Assembly: GCA_014218235.1 (NCBI GenBank) | Contig: CM024761.1 | Location: 93,307,648 to 93,371,647, forward strand | DNA: 64,000 nt | Reading direction: 5' to 3' | Source of the DNA: Colocasia esculenta | Lineage: Eukaryota; Streptophyta; Magnoliopsida; Alismatales; Araceae | Shown here: piece after piece, positions 11,652 through 22,993 of the stretch | Numbering within the stretch: the stretch's first letter is position 1 | How the letters are laid out: each line of letters opens with the position of its first letter | The notes under the pieces: model-generated | What the model was told of the DNA's origin: nothing | What the model saw: the letters and a program-made list of their open reading frames with translations, nothing else | Database searches by the model: none | Program-made: the position numbers and the translations under genes

Positions 11652-12890
11652 ACCAAAAATGAAAGAGAGAGATTCTTTGCTAGGGACAAGTATTATATTT
11701 GGGAGGACCCGGAGCTATTTTTCATAGGACCAGACCAAGTGATAAGAAGATGTGTCCATGAGAATGAGCATCAAAGTGTTCTCAAGTTTTGCCATTCTCT
11801 TGCTTGTGGAGGGCATTTTTCAGGAAAGAAGACCGCTGCTAAGGTCTTAGACTCTGGTTTCTACTGGCCCACATTGTTTAGGGATGCTCATCAATTTTGT
11901 AAGGCCTGTCCTAGATGTCAAACAATGGGAAATATTTCTAAGAGGGACATGATGCCTCTTAACCCCATTTTGGTTGTAGAAATTTTTGATGTATGGGGGA
12001 TAGATTTTATGGGACCTTTTCCACCGTCCTTTGGATACACATACATTCTAGTTGCTGTTGATTATGTGTCCAAATGGATAGAGGCCATTGCCACAAAGAC
12101 CAATGATCATAAGGTGGTTATCAAATTTGTTCAGAAAAACATCTTTTCTAGATTTGGGTGGCCCAAAGTAATCATTAGTGATGGAGGACCTCATTTCATT
12201 AACACTCAGTTTAGGACCCTCCTAAGGAACTATGGGATCACCCAGAAGCTAGCGACACCTTACCATCCGCAAACCAGTGGCCAGGTAGAAGTATCAAACA
12301 GGGAGATTAAAAACATTCTTCAAAAGTCGGTCAGGCCTGATAGGAAAGACTGGTCAGAAAGGTTAGATGATGCATTGTGGGCCTACCGAACTGCTTTCAA
12401 AACTCCCATTGGAATGTCCCCTTACCGGCTTGCCTTTGGAAAATCTTATCATCTGCCGGTAGAACTTGAGCATAGAGCCTATTGGGCTATCAAACAAGTC
12501 AATCTTGATTTAACCCAAGCTGGTCAACAAAGGATCCTGCATCTGAATGAACTAGAAGAGCTCAGAAACGAAGCCTATGATAGTTCCAAGATTTATAAAG
12601 CCAAGGCCAAAGCATTCCATGATAAACACATTCATAGAAAAACTTTTCAAGTGCATGATAAGGTTTGGTTGTTTAATTCTAGACTTCGTCTGTTTCCGGG
12701 AAAATTGAAGTCCCGGTGGGATGGTCCTTACACTGTTGTCAAAGTCTACGACAATGGTGCTGTCATCATTCTTGACCCTAAAACGGGACAATCATTCACT
12801 GTTAATGGGCAGAGGTTAAAACATTTCTTTGAAAGCCCATCTTCTGTAAAAATTGATTCTACCAAGCTAGCTGAGCCAAATGAAGCCTAA
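11652..12890 (+). pseudogene. pol: Athila-like integrase, open over its catalytic core
   Basis: Integrase would join element cDNA to host DNA in the nucleus. The HHCC zinc domain (KFCHSLACGGHFSGKKTA, then CKACPRCQ) is followed by the DDE core (GIDFMGPFPPSFG; SDGGPHFINTQFR; HPQTSGQVEVSNREIKNIL), so the catalytic D, D and E are all present. The C-terminal domain has KVWLFNSRLRLFPGKLKSRW. There is no chromodomain, as expected for Athila. The stretch from 11739 to the TAA at 12888-12890 is a single open frame. The integrase is a domain of the broken polyprotein, so it is not expected to be produced. Confidence 0.92.
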
Positions 12891-12924
12891 TTGCATCTAG
12901 CTGAAGACGATAAACTTAGCGCTT

Positions 12925-12942
12925 CTTGGGAGGCAACCCAAG
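12925..12942 (+). promoter_or_regulatory. Conserved post-pol hairpin of Athila-type elements
   Basis: CTTGGG-AGGCAA-CCCAAG is a perfect 6-bp stem with a 6-base loop, inside GCGCTTCTTGGGAGGCAACC. I recall this sequence as a recurring feature just after pol in Athila/Tat elements. The function (RNA signal or start of a subgenomic region) is inferred. Confidence 0.55.
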
Positions 12943-13950
12943 TGTACAGATTTTTCTTTACCAGGTAATTCTCTGTCTTACTTTCTTTTCCTGTGAATAA
13001 GTAGGGGGGAGAGGTAGAATAAGCATGCATTCATAGTCCTCATCCCAACCATTGCTTCATTTCTTTTTCTTGAGCTTGTACATATGCAAATAAAAATTTC
13101 ACAAAAAAAATGCGTGGCTTTGCGCACCCCAAGACTAGGTGTATAATCTTTAACCATTAAAATTTTGTGGTTGTCACATTCCCTTGCAAGTATCCATGTT
13201 AGGTAGCCTCTAGTAAAGGATTGCATATACTTATTGTCTACCTTATGTAAGGATTTATGGCAAGAAGTTTTCATACACACGCTGCACAACCACTTAGACT
13301 AGCTGAACCCGAATGTAGCAAATTTGTTAAGGCTAGTAGGAGAGAGGTGATTGGTTTTCTCCCCTCCCCTTAAGTGAATTGCGAAGGAAGTGAAGGCATG
13401 TGATCAAGGAACCTGACTGTTCATCCTTCCGTAAAGAGGAAAAGAAAAGAAAAATCAAAAGCAAAAGAAAAATATATCCATGAAAAATGCCCCGGATCTG
13501 AGTAAAGTTGGACTCGCTACTCTTGAAAAGTGATGGGTTGTGCAGCATTGTGGATGAAAAAGAAATAAAGAAATTCTGAGTGCACAAAGTGCAAATAAAG
13601 GGACAAAAGTCCTCAAACTCAGAGAAATAATCCTCAAGGAAGATGGGCAGGATGGAACTGAGAGAAACAACTCAATCTGACTGAGCAAGGATCTTACTCC
13701 ACAATTCTTTTCTTCTCCCTCGAATTAATCTAATCTCAATTACTAGCTAAGGCAGAGGAGCTTCAGAAGGGCTGATGTGAACTCTTAAGTGAGCTACCAT
13801 TTGTGCACTAATTTCTTGCCATAAGCCCTTACAATTAGGAAAGACGTGTCTTTACATGAATCTTTTACATGATGGCTGGTTAGCATGAGATATTACATCT
13901 TCTAGTCCTACATTTGGAATAATTTTCAGTGCTAAGGGACTAGCAATGTT

Positions 13951-13964
13951 TAAGTAGGGGGGAG
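13951..13964 (+). other. Polypurine tract of the Athila-like element
   Basis: TAAGTAGGGGGGAG directly precedes the 3' LTR start TGATAAC. It would prime plus-strand DNA synthesis. Confidence 0.9.
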
Positions 13965-16876
13965 TGATAACTACATATTTTTTTGTGTGAAACTTCATAC
14001 ATATAGTTAAGTTTAGACAGTCTTTGTCTGTAAATAAAGTGTATTTTGATTTTAATTTTCATTACGTTCAAAAATAAATTTCAAAGCATATTAGTTAAAT
14101 TCTCGAGTTGAACACATAATTAAAGTCTCACTTAATAAAAATCAATAAATTTTGAATAGTTTATGTTTCTTTACATTGTATATAAATAATTTTTTTTATC
14201 ACTTTAAACATCTTTTAATTCTTGTAAATATTAGTGTGTAAATAAATTTGATTCACCCAATCATGACACATGCCCCTTTAAAATTTATTTACCATTTCTA
14301 AACTCCTCACCAATACCCTCATGCCACATACCCCATCCAATCTTATTTACAAATATTCCACCCCACCCACTTATTCTACTTAAACAAAGCCTTTTTGTTT
14401 CTTTCCACCAGGCCAAGCAGACGAATCTGCTGGAAGCTTCAAGAAGCTGGTTTGGGCATGGCGGTTTGGGGCTTGAAGCTGGATGGCTAGGCTGGGTGGT
14501 GATGCAGAGGATCGGAGCTCGGAGCTATGGCGCGCCTGGTGTTGTACGGCTCGGCTGGACCTGGGAGTAGCCAGGGCTTGCGCCCGTGCAGAGCAGGAAG
14601 AGGGCGCGACGACCTGCAGATGGGCGATGCAGGAGGCGATGGCGCTGCGGCTGGAGCGGCTGGGCTGGGTGCGCCTGGTTGGGTTGAACGGAAGCTGGTG
14701 TGCGATGGCGGCCATGGTTGCTGCTGAGCTGGTAGGAGCAGACCAGACGCAGGGGGATCTGGAGGAGCCCCTGCGCAGTGCTCTGAAGGAGGGCTGGGCA
14801 GGCGATGGTGCGATTAGGTGCGCCGGTTCTGGTGCTGTGCTGATACATGGAAGCAGCAGATCCCGGGCACTGAGATTGGGCTGCCTGGAGAGTGATCTAG
14901 GGGCACGGCGTAATGGTTCAGGCGATGGGCGATGCTGAGCTATCTGGAGGCGTCGTGTGCGACCAGTGGCCGGATCATGTGTGCGGCGACGCAGGGCAGC
15001 TGATGCTGGTCCCCTGCGCAGTGCGATGCAGAGCAGATTTGGGCATGTGAAGCAGCTAGCGTGGCGCGATGCATGCAAGAGGCGGGCTTCGATGGGGGCC
15101 TGCTGAGGTGGCGATCCAGGCCTGCTGAGGTGGCGATCCTGGTGAGGTGTGAAGGCGGCATCCAGGAACGGAAGGAGCTATGCGATGGAGCCCGAGCACC
15201 TATAAAAAGGACCCCAAGTCCTCTTCTCCGGGAGTTAGCTATTCTTTTTTTTTTTTTCAGATTTTAGTTCTTGCTATTTCTATATGTATTTTTTCTTTCC
15301 TCAGAGCTGTGAGGGATGTGAGGTTCTTTGGTTCAGAATTGTGGGGTTTTTCTTCTGTACTTATGTTGGGTTTCCATCGGTGGATGGTTGAGCAGGGGTT
15401 CTGGGGGATTCGAGATTTCAGAAGTTCTTTTGTTCTTCATCTAGAATTTCTTCCTTTCTTCTGTAGATTGTTGATAGAATCGACATTTCCCTTTCCTTTC
15501 TTCTGTGTAAGTTTCTGAGATCAACAATTTTCGTTATATTTCTTCTGTGCAAGTTTCTGCTATTTCTCTGTGTGGAATTGGTCATATCTTCTGTGTTTAG
15601 AATTCAATCCAACATCCAGGGATCTACAGCAGCAGGGTGCTTCTACTTATATTCTGCATCTGAAGAATCCCGAGGGTGTGTACTTCAGGAGATGGTGATT
15701 GGGATGCTGGAAGGGATTCATCATCTTTGTTCTACTGCTGTGAGGATTGGAGTCTGGGATTCCAAGGGGTTGGCCAGTTAAGTATTTTGGGGAATTTCTA
15801 GTTCAGCATTGGAGATGGTTCGATTACAGGGAGGTGGATGTAGTTGCCATTTTATTCTGTGTTTTCTTCCTCTCCACTGTGAGGATGACAATTACTGGTT
15901 ATTTCTTCTGTTCTTCTGAAGTCAACTGCTTTGTATGCTTCTTCCCGTCTGTGAGGGATTCCAGAGGGTTTGGGGTTCAGGTTTGTGGCTTTGTTCTTGT
16001 TTGACTGCTGAGATAGTTTAGCTATTTCCATTGTGGGGAATTTCTTCTTGCTCTGAGCAGAGATCACTGCAACAGCATAGAGGGCCTAGAGAGATTGTGA
16101 TCCAATTTAATTTTTCATTTCTTCTGTTGGAGTTTTCTATTTCTTCTATCTTTTGTGTGAATGGATTGGTTGTGCTGAGGGAGATCAATCTAGTAATTGC
16201 TTCTTCCTTGGTTCGACATCTTCTAGAGGGATTCCAAAAGTTCACATAGTTCAGATTCGTAGATAATTCATGAGTTCAGTTCTTATTGCAGCAAAGACTG
16301 GATTTGAGTTTATGTAGGATTTTGGAAGTTCTTAGTCTAATTTTTATTCTCATTCCTATTCTGCAGTGGTAGCATTAGGAATTTACTTTAGTAGCAGTAG
16401 ACTCTTGTCATGAAGTTTCTGTTCACTCCTCTGCTTAAGAAGTTTGCTGTTGAGATTTTGTTCTGTCATCCTTTCATTTTCTTGAGTTTCAAATCACTTT
16501 AAAGTTAGAGTTGCATCTTTGTGCAATCTTAGTTTGATCTCTATTTCAGATTTCTGTCCATTTGCTTAATCCCTCAATTGAGAGGGTACAGTGATGTTAA
16601 TTCTCTTTTAATACTCAATTCGGCTTGTCCTTTCATTGTGTTTGATCCGTCGAGTTGTGAGGGATTTGATTGGGGATGTTTACGGAATTAATTCAGAAAC
16701 AGTTTCTTAAGTCGAACATTATTCAGCCTCCCTATGGAAATAACCTGTTCTCACCATTGTGCTAGTTCTCTTTTTCTATTTTAAATCTGTGAGACAGTTT
16801 AGAGAAGGTGGGCTTGTTGATCTATGCAAGGAACTCTAGACAACGGAAGTGCACAAGCAACAATGCTGCGCGTTCA
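13965..16876 (+). repeat. 3' LTR of the Athila-like element
   Basis: The LTR is 2912 bp and pairs with 3162-6064. I counted about 27 substitutions in the first 1.1 kb (roughly 2.5 percent), fewer in the T-rich second half, plus several small indels including 8 extra bases near 14777. The TATA box is conserved at 15200-15210. Confidence 0.95.
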
Positions 16877-16881
16877 GAGTT
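16877..16881 (+). other. Right target-site duplication of the Athila-like element
   Basis: GAGTT repeats 3157-3161. The Tekay pol frame resumes here as EFTIELLPGTSPISKAPYRM. Confidence 0.95.
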
Positions 16882-19668
16882 TACCATAGAGTTGCTTCCG
16901 GGCACCTCTCCTATCTCGAAGGCTCCATATCGGATGGCACCTGCGGAGTTAGCCGAGTTGAGGAAGCAGTTGCAAGAGGTGCTTGATAAGGGATTTATTC
17001 GCCCTAGTGTTTCCCCTTGGGGCGCACCTGTATTATTCGTCAAGAAGAAAGACGGGTCACTTAGGTTGTGCATTGACTACAAAAAGCTGAACCAAGTGAC
17101 TGTGAAGAACAGGTATCCCTTACCTCGTATTGATGACTTGTTTGACCAGTTGCGAGATGCATCAGTCTTTTCTAAGGTTGACTTGCAATCTGGTTATCAT
17201 CAGTTGAGTATTCGGAGTGAGGATGTGTCCAAGAGGCATTTAGAACCCGTTATGGACATTATGAGTTCTTGGTCCTTCCTTTCGGATTGACCAATGCCCT
17301 TGCAACGTTCATGGATCTCATAAACCGGGTGTTTAGGCCGTACTTAGATAGCTTTGTTATGGTGTTTATTGACGATGTGTTGGTCTACTCTCCGGATGAG
17401 GCCACGCACCGTCAGCATTTGAGGTTAGTGTTAGAGGTTCTTCGTGAGCACAAGCTGTATGCAAAATTCAGCAAGTGCGATTTTTGGTTGCGCGAGGTTC
17501 ATTTCCTCGGGCATGTTATCTCCGGCACTGGTGTTGCAGTTGATCCAGCGAAGGTCCAGGCAGTTATGGATTGGGAGATTCCCAAGACCCCTTCGGAGAT
17601 TCATAGTTTTATTGGGTTAGCTGGTTACTATCGGCGATTCATTGAGGGTTTCTCATCCATCGCCGCCCCCTTGACAAAGCTGACCAGGAAGGGCGAGAAG
17701 TTCGTATGGTCTGAGGCATGTGAGCGTAGCTTCCAGCTATTGAAGGCTAAGCTTACTTCTGCTCCGGTATTGGTATTGCCTAGTGGTCTAGAGGGCTTTG
17801 CCATTTATACGGATGCGTCTCAGATTGGTTTGGGCTGTGTGCTAATGCAAAAAGAAAGGGTAGTGGCTTATGCTTCTCGTCAATTAAAGGAGCATGAGAA
17901 GAACTATCCGACTCACGACTTAGAGCTCGCAGCAGTGGTTCATGCACTACAGATCTGGAGGCACTATCTTTATGGTGTCAAATTTGAGGTGTTTACCGAC
18001 CACAAGAGCTTGAAGTATCTTTTCTCCCAAAAGGAATTAAACCTGAGGCAGAGGAGATGGATTGAGTTCTTGAAGGACTATGACTTCGACCTTCAGTATC
18101 ACCCTGGGAAGGCGAATGTCGTAGCGGATGCTCTTAGTAGAAAGAGGTCTTCGCTCCAGCAGGATTGGAAGATGTTGGAGTATGCGGCGTACTCTATGAC
18201 CGAGTTAGAGCCATCGCTGTGTCAGGCTTTTGTAGCTCAGCTATCCCTTAGATCCTCGATTTTGGATGAGGTGATCGAGCAACAGGAAGCCGACCCTAGA
18301 TTGTTAGAATTAGTGGGTTAGGTGGGCATTGCTCGAGATGAGGACGGTGTGATTAGATTTCAGCACCGTGTTTGTGTCCCTGATTTAGTAGACGTCTGTG
18401 AGCATGTGTTAGCAGAGGCTCATAGGTCGCGATTCTCTATTCATCCGGGTAACACTAAGATGTATCAAGACCTGAAGAGATCATTTTGGTGGTCCGACAT
18501 GAAGAAGGATGTTGCGGATTATGTGTCTAGGTGTTTGGTGTGTCAGCAAGTGGAGGCCGAGCGACAGCGACCATCCGGCCTTATGCAGAGGATGGATATC
18601 CCAGTATGGAAGTGGGAAGCTGTCACTATGGACTTCGTCTCGGGTTTGCCTCGATCTAGAAGGGGCAATGACTCGATTTGGGTAGCTGTAGATAGATTCT
18701 CGAAGACTGCTCATTTCTTATCCATGAAGAAGAAGCAGTCAGTAGAGAGTTTAGCTAGATTGTATGTTACTAGTGTCATTAGATTGCATGGTGTGCCGAA
18801 GTCGATCATTTCGGATCGAGATCCGAGATTTACTTCGAGATTGTGGAAGGGTCTTCAGGATGCTTTAGGTTCGGAGCTGAAGCTCAGTTTGGCGTTTCAT
18901 CCCCAGACCGATGGACAGTCCGAGAGGACTATCTAGACGCTCGAGGATATGTTGAGAGCGTGTGTTCTGGATTGGAAGGATGATTGGGAGCGTCATTTAC
19001 CTCTTGTGTAGTTGGCATACAACAACAGCTTTCATGCGAGTATTGGTATGGCTCCATTCGAGGCGTTGTATGGTAGGCCCTGCAGATCTCCTTTATGTTG
19101 GGAGGAGACTGGCGATAGGCAGTTGATCGGACCGGAGTTAGTTCAGGAAACTTCGGATAAAATCCAGCTTATCAGGAAGAGGCTTGTTGCGGCACAGGAT
19201 AGGTAGAAGAGTTATGCCGACAACAGAAGAAAGGATTTGGAGTTCGAGATTGGCGATCATGTCTTCTTGAAGATATCGCCTACTCGAGGTGTTGTCAGAT
19301 TTGGCAGGCATAGTAAGTTGAGCCATAGGTTCATTGGCCCATATTAGATTCTCAGACGTTTGGGCAGCGTGGCATATGAGCTAGCATTACCCCCAGCTTT
19401 GGCTAGCGTTCACCCTGTATTCCACGTATCTATGCTCAGGAAGTATGTCCGAGATCCGTCTCGTGTGATTAGTCATGAGCCAGTGGAGATCCAGCCAGAT
19501 CATTCGTATGTCGAGCAACTAGTAGCTATTCTTGACCGGAAGGTTCAGCATCTCCGGAACAAGAGTATTGCGTCGGTGAAGGTCCTATGACAGAACTTCT
19601 CACGAGAGGAGGCTACTTGGGAGCTTGAGGATGCGATGAAGAAGAAGTATCCCCTTTTGTTTGAGTAG
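16877..19668 (+). pseudogene. pol: Tekay-like RT, RNase H, integrase and chromodomain, with many stops
   Basis: This is the second half of the split polyprotein. RT shows LRLCIDYKKLNQVTVKNRYP, a one-base deletion near 17232, then LPFGLTNALATFMDLINRVF and the catalytic FIDD (VMVFIDDVLVYSPDE). RNase H has IYTDASQIGLGCVLMQ. Integrase has the zinc domain (HPGNTKMYQDLK, CLVCQQ) and the core D, D, E (MDFVSGLPRSRRG; SDRDPRFTSRLW; HPQTDGQSERTI). The C-terminal tail is a Tekay-type chromodomain, which in this family is thought to guide insertion into heterochromatin. In-frame stops occur at 18319, 18934, 19009, 19204, 19345 and 19588; at least four look like CAG-to-TAG or TGG-to-TGA changes. Confidence 0.93.
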
Positions 19669-19701
19669 TGTCGTTCTAACTTCGAGGACGAAGTTTGTTT
19701 T

Positions 19702-19714
19702 AAGGGGGAGAGGG
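19702..19714 (+). other. Polypurine tract of the Tekay-like element
   Basis: AAGGGGGAGAGGG directly precedes the 3' LTR start TGTAAGACCC. Confidence 0.9.
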
Positions 19715-22700
19715 TGTAAGACCCTCGATTTTTGTTGTATTATTGTGTTGCATGTAAATGATTCGTGTCGTATATGTACGTATGTATGTATCTACGTATG
19801 TACTAGTGGTATACTTATGTGTGTATGTGTATAGCTTAGGTATAAATAATGTATGTAATGCTTGATGGTAGTGTGTACATGATAACGTATATATATAGCA
19901 TGTATATAGGTGTAAAAGGTGCATGGTTTCTGCATGTTTTAGACTTCTGCCCGAAGGCCATATTGGAGTCAATAGCAGGACGTCGATGAGGTGTCAGCAT
20001 CCACCCATGGACGCCAACACTAATCCCAGCGTCTAACGATGTGGACGCCAACTTCTCTGACCTGCATGCGTTGCAGAGCCAGAAATTTCAGAAATAAGGC
20101 AACTCACCCATTGGGGAGCTGTCTCCCAACGGTCTGAGAGCCATCTTGTCACCCCATGCGTGGGAGAGAAGCCTCTCCCATATGTCTAAACCATAATCTG
20201 CTTCCCCAACCCTCTCTTCACCCTTTTGCAAGAGAGAAAGAAGAGAAGAAACCCTACTTTCTGAACTGAGGAAAACCCCCACTTTGGAACCCAAAATCCC
20301 TCAACCTGAAGATTGTTCCGGGGATCTGCTGTTTCAAGGAGGTTGCTGGATCGACGAGGAAGGCCTCCCCGACCTCGGAAGGCACTGGGGCTCGCTCAGG
20401 AACCCAGAGTCAAGCATTTCTAAGAGCTTCATGGTACAACCCAAGGAGAGCTTCACCGAGCCCTAGATGCATTCGGTGCATTTTTTTAAAGGCAAGTACC
20501 TCATTCATAACGTCCCCGTATGTGTCTAGGATGCTTTTACAATTTTTATGAATTTTCCCTCGTGTCCTAGACCCTCACATTCACCCCATCTTTGGAGCTC
20601 GGGTCTGTGTTCTGCACAGACCCGACATTAACGGCAATGTCCCTTGACGCTGAGATCATGCTTGGCGTCCATCGACTATGCCGTTGACACTGAATTAGCA
20701 GCCAGAGACCGCCGCCAAGTTCATCTGGACAGAACAGTGACCTGTTTTGCCTTCTATACAACTATTTTCGATATGTTTCACGATGAGGATATACTGTAAA
20801 TCATTCATATGTTATGCATATTGTTGATATGATGAATGTGGTGTGTGGATGGGTTATCATGAATGATAGAGCTTAATTATTTCATGAAAATACATGTGTG
20901 ATGAGCTTTGATTTTGTTAAACCATGTTGCATGATTTAGGACAAGTCTAAATGCCCTAATTTGTGAGGATTTTGCATGTGAGGTTCAGTCCCTATTCTAA
21001 ATTTCTGAGCATATTCCCATGCTTGTGTGAATTATGGTAAGATTTGTTTAGGAAAAATAGAGATCATGCTAAGTCATGATAAATCTTCCATAAATTAATG
21101 GTGTCTAATAATTCGGGAATGAATTCTGTAGTTCCAGGCCTGTTAGGGTTCAGACAGTGAGTGGTTAAAACTGTGCTTGTGTGTAACTCCATGTTAAATC
21201 GAATTGCGGATAGCATGTGAAAGTAATGTTAGATTTTCTGTAATTTTTTTTTAGCTCAGAAAAATCTGAAATTTTGCATGTGGGATCCTAAAACTGAAAA
21301 TAGCTTGTGGTTAAAATTTCAGGTCATTTGGACCAGTAGATGATACAATATGAATTTTCCATGAAAAATGTGAAACTAATGCATGCCTTGTAAAATAATT
21401 CGATTTTGTATGTGTCAACTTGATTTGTGAAATTTCCTTAATGCTACATTTCTGTAATTGTAGTGCCATGTTAGGAAAACAGAGAATTGTGAATGAGAGA
21501 GAGAAAGTGAATAGAATGAGAGTGACATGTGTAAACCCATGTGTAAAATCGGTAAAAATGTGTAATGTGTAAATTGTGCCAAGTGTGACATTGCTTCCAC
21601 AGAGGGCAGTGGAACCGTATCAGGGAAAAGTCCCCCTGAGAAGGTTCAATGTGTAAGTGACCCTAAGGGCATTAGGGGGAAATCCTGGAGGTGGACAAGT
21701 ACCACTGGTTATGGTGGAGACTTGTTCTCCCGGTCTGCGCAGTCCAAGAGTCGCCATTGTATTGCCTAGATGGCGTCTATGTGATGTGATGTGTTTGTGT
21801 CTTCTTTGGTGGTTTGGACTATGTGTCACGGCACTAAATGTGAAAGTTTAAATGTGTAAATGTGTATGTGTTCATGTGTTAATGTGTAAGTGAACAATGT
21901 GTAATGTGTATGTGTAAAGCGCAATTTAAGTGAATTGGAAATTTGTGTAAAGAAAATGTGAAACCAAAAATGTGAAGATATGATATTGTAAATCCATGTT
22001 GTGACAAATCTGAAACCATGCTAAATCAGTAGCTTCCTTACGCTATGATCATGTTTACATGTACAAGTGTCTAGAACCCATGCTAGGGACAAATAAATGA
22101 GTATGTGTACACAATTCCATGTTCGGTTGTTCACATGTTGTGTCTTAAATAACATTGTAGCTCTCATGTGTAGGTTATGGTTACTAAAGCATGTGAAAAC
22201 CCGCAAGCTTAAGCATGTGAAAATGGTTATGTATATGTATAAGAACATGTAGATTCCATGCTAGTTGTGTTCCCTCTCATATGCGCGCGGAATTCATGTT
22301 AATGGCTTTCATGTTTTGGTTAAAATGCAAAGTAGAATTTCATGAGTAGGAATGATTAGAGAGCATGTGTTAGGAAATTCATTTCGTTAAGGAAATCTGA
22401 AAGCATGTATCATGTGTTTACTGATAGAACTATCATGATAGATTGTTCATTTCAAGGTTTAAGCATGCTACATGTTGAGTCTTTTGCAATTGTGTGTGTA
22501 GAGCCACTGTGACATGTATGTGTATGGTATGAGTAGTGTTACTTGCTGAGTCTTTTAGACTCACTACTTGCTTCGGGGTACATGTGTAGTTGGTGACGTG
22601 GCACCGTTGGAGGAGACGGTGGAGACGGACTCTGAGCGCGTAGATTAGACTGTTGGAGCAGTTGTACCCTTTTGTGTTTTCATAGTATGTAAAAGTGACA

Positions 22701-22993
22701 TTGTACTAGAACTATCATGAGAAAATTGTATAAGTGTGGACATCTATGTATTTAATTTTCGGCAATTTAAATCATGTGAACTTCTAAGTTCTTTAATGTT
22801 ATTGAAATTTCGAGTATGCTAAATGTGGATGATGAATGAATTAAGACAGTAGTTCTTTTTACTTCCGCTACTCTGTTCTATATTCACGTGTATCTCAGCT
22901 GAATGTATCATTGGGTAAATGTCCCACTGTGATGACGCTTGCTATACCGACGTGGGTTGGTATAACCGTACCGGTATAATGAGGGCCGTCACA
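19715..22993 (+). repeat. 3' LTR of the Tekay-like element
   Basis: The LTR is 3279 bp, TGTAAGACCC...GTCACA. It contains a possible TATA box (TATAAATAAT, 19841-19850), a region rich in ATGTG/CATGTG words from about 21180 to 22800, and the palindrome at 22547-22563. Short frames inside it show no recognisable domain and are not annotated. Confidence 0.93.

Larger units (their letters stand above)
12891..13964 (+). other. Athila 3' untranslated region without an env-like frame
   Basis: This 1.07 kb lies between pol and the 3' LTR. It holds the hairpin at 12925-12942 and the polypurine tract, otherwise AT-rich sequence. No frame over about 100 residues is present on the coding strand, so any env-like gene was absent or lost. 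Confidence 0.7.
3162..16876 (+). mobile_element. Complete Athila-like Ty3 retrotransposon nested in the Tekay pol
   Basis: The element is 13,715 bp, flanked by the 5-bp duplication GAGTT. Its LTRs are 3162-6064 and 13965-16876. It carries an 18-of-18 tRNA-Asp-type primer-binding site, Athila-type Gag, protease, RT, RNase H and integrase without a chromodomain, a conserved hairpin after pol, and a polypurine tract. Athila elements often carry an env-like frame between pol and the 3' LTR; the 1.07 kb here (12891-13964) contains no convincing one. Stops and frameshifts make it non-functional. Confidence 0.95.
1..22993 (+). mobile_element. Ty3 chromovirus (Tekay-like) LTR retrotransposon, 5' end outside the window
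   Basis: The element is recognised by near-identical LTRs at 1-1063 (3' part only) and 19715-22993, an initiator-Met-type primer-binding site, a gag-protease-RT-RNaseH-integrase order, and a C-terminal chromodomain-like tail ending in WELEDAMKKKYPLLFE. A polypurine tract directly precedes the 3' LTR. It is interrupted by a complete Athila-like element at 3162-16876. Its 3' end lies within the integrase gene of a minus-strand Sirevirus, so it inserted there. Only the right-hand flank is visible, so its own target duplication cannot be checked. Multiple stops and frameshifts make it defective. The Tekay assignment rests on gag style, PBS, chromodomain and LTR ends (TGTAAGACCC...GCCGTCACA); another chromovirus clade is less likely. 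Confidence 0.9.

Noticed and set aside
12978..13289. Env-like gene of the Athila element
   Set aside because: The only frames between pol and the 3' LTR are short and on the opposite strand, with no membrane or signal features.
14380..15078. Antisense protein gene in the Athila 3' LTR
   Set aside because: Not annotated as a gene: it repeats the 5' LTR copy, has no domain, and overlaps other open frames in a GC-rich stretch. Kept only as a low-interest finding.
20284..20466. Small protein encoded in the Tekay LTR
   Set aside because: 60 codons without a domain. The visible 5' LTR does not include this part, so conservation cannot be judged.
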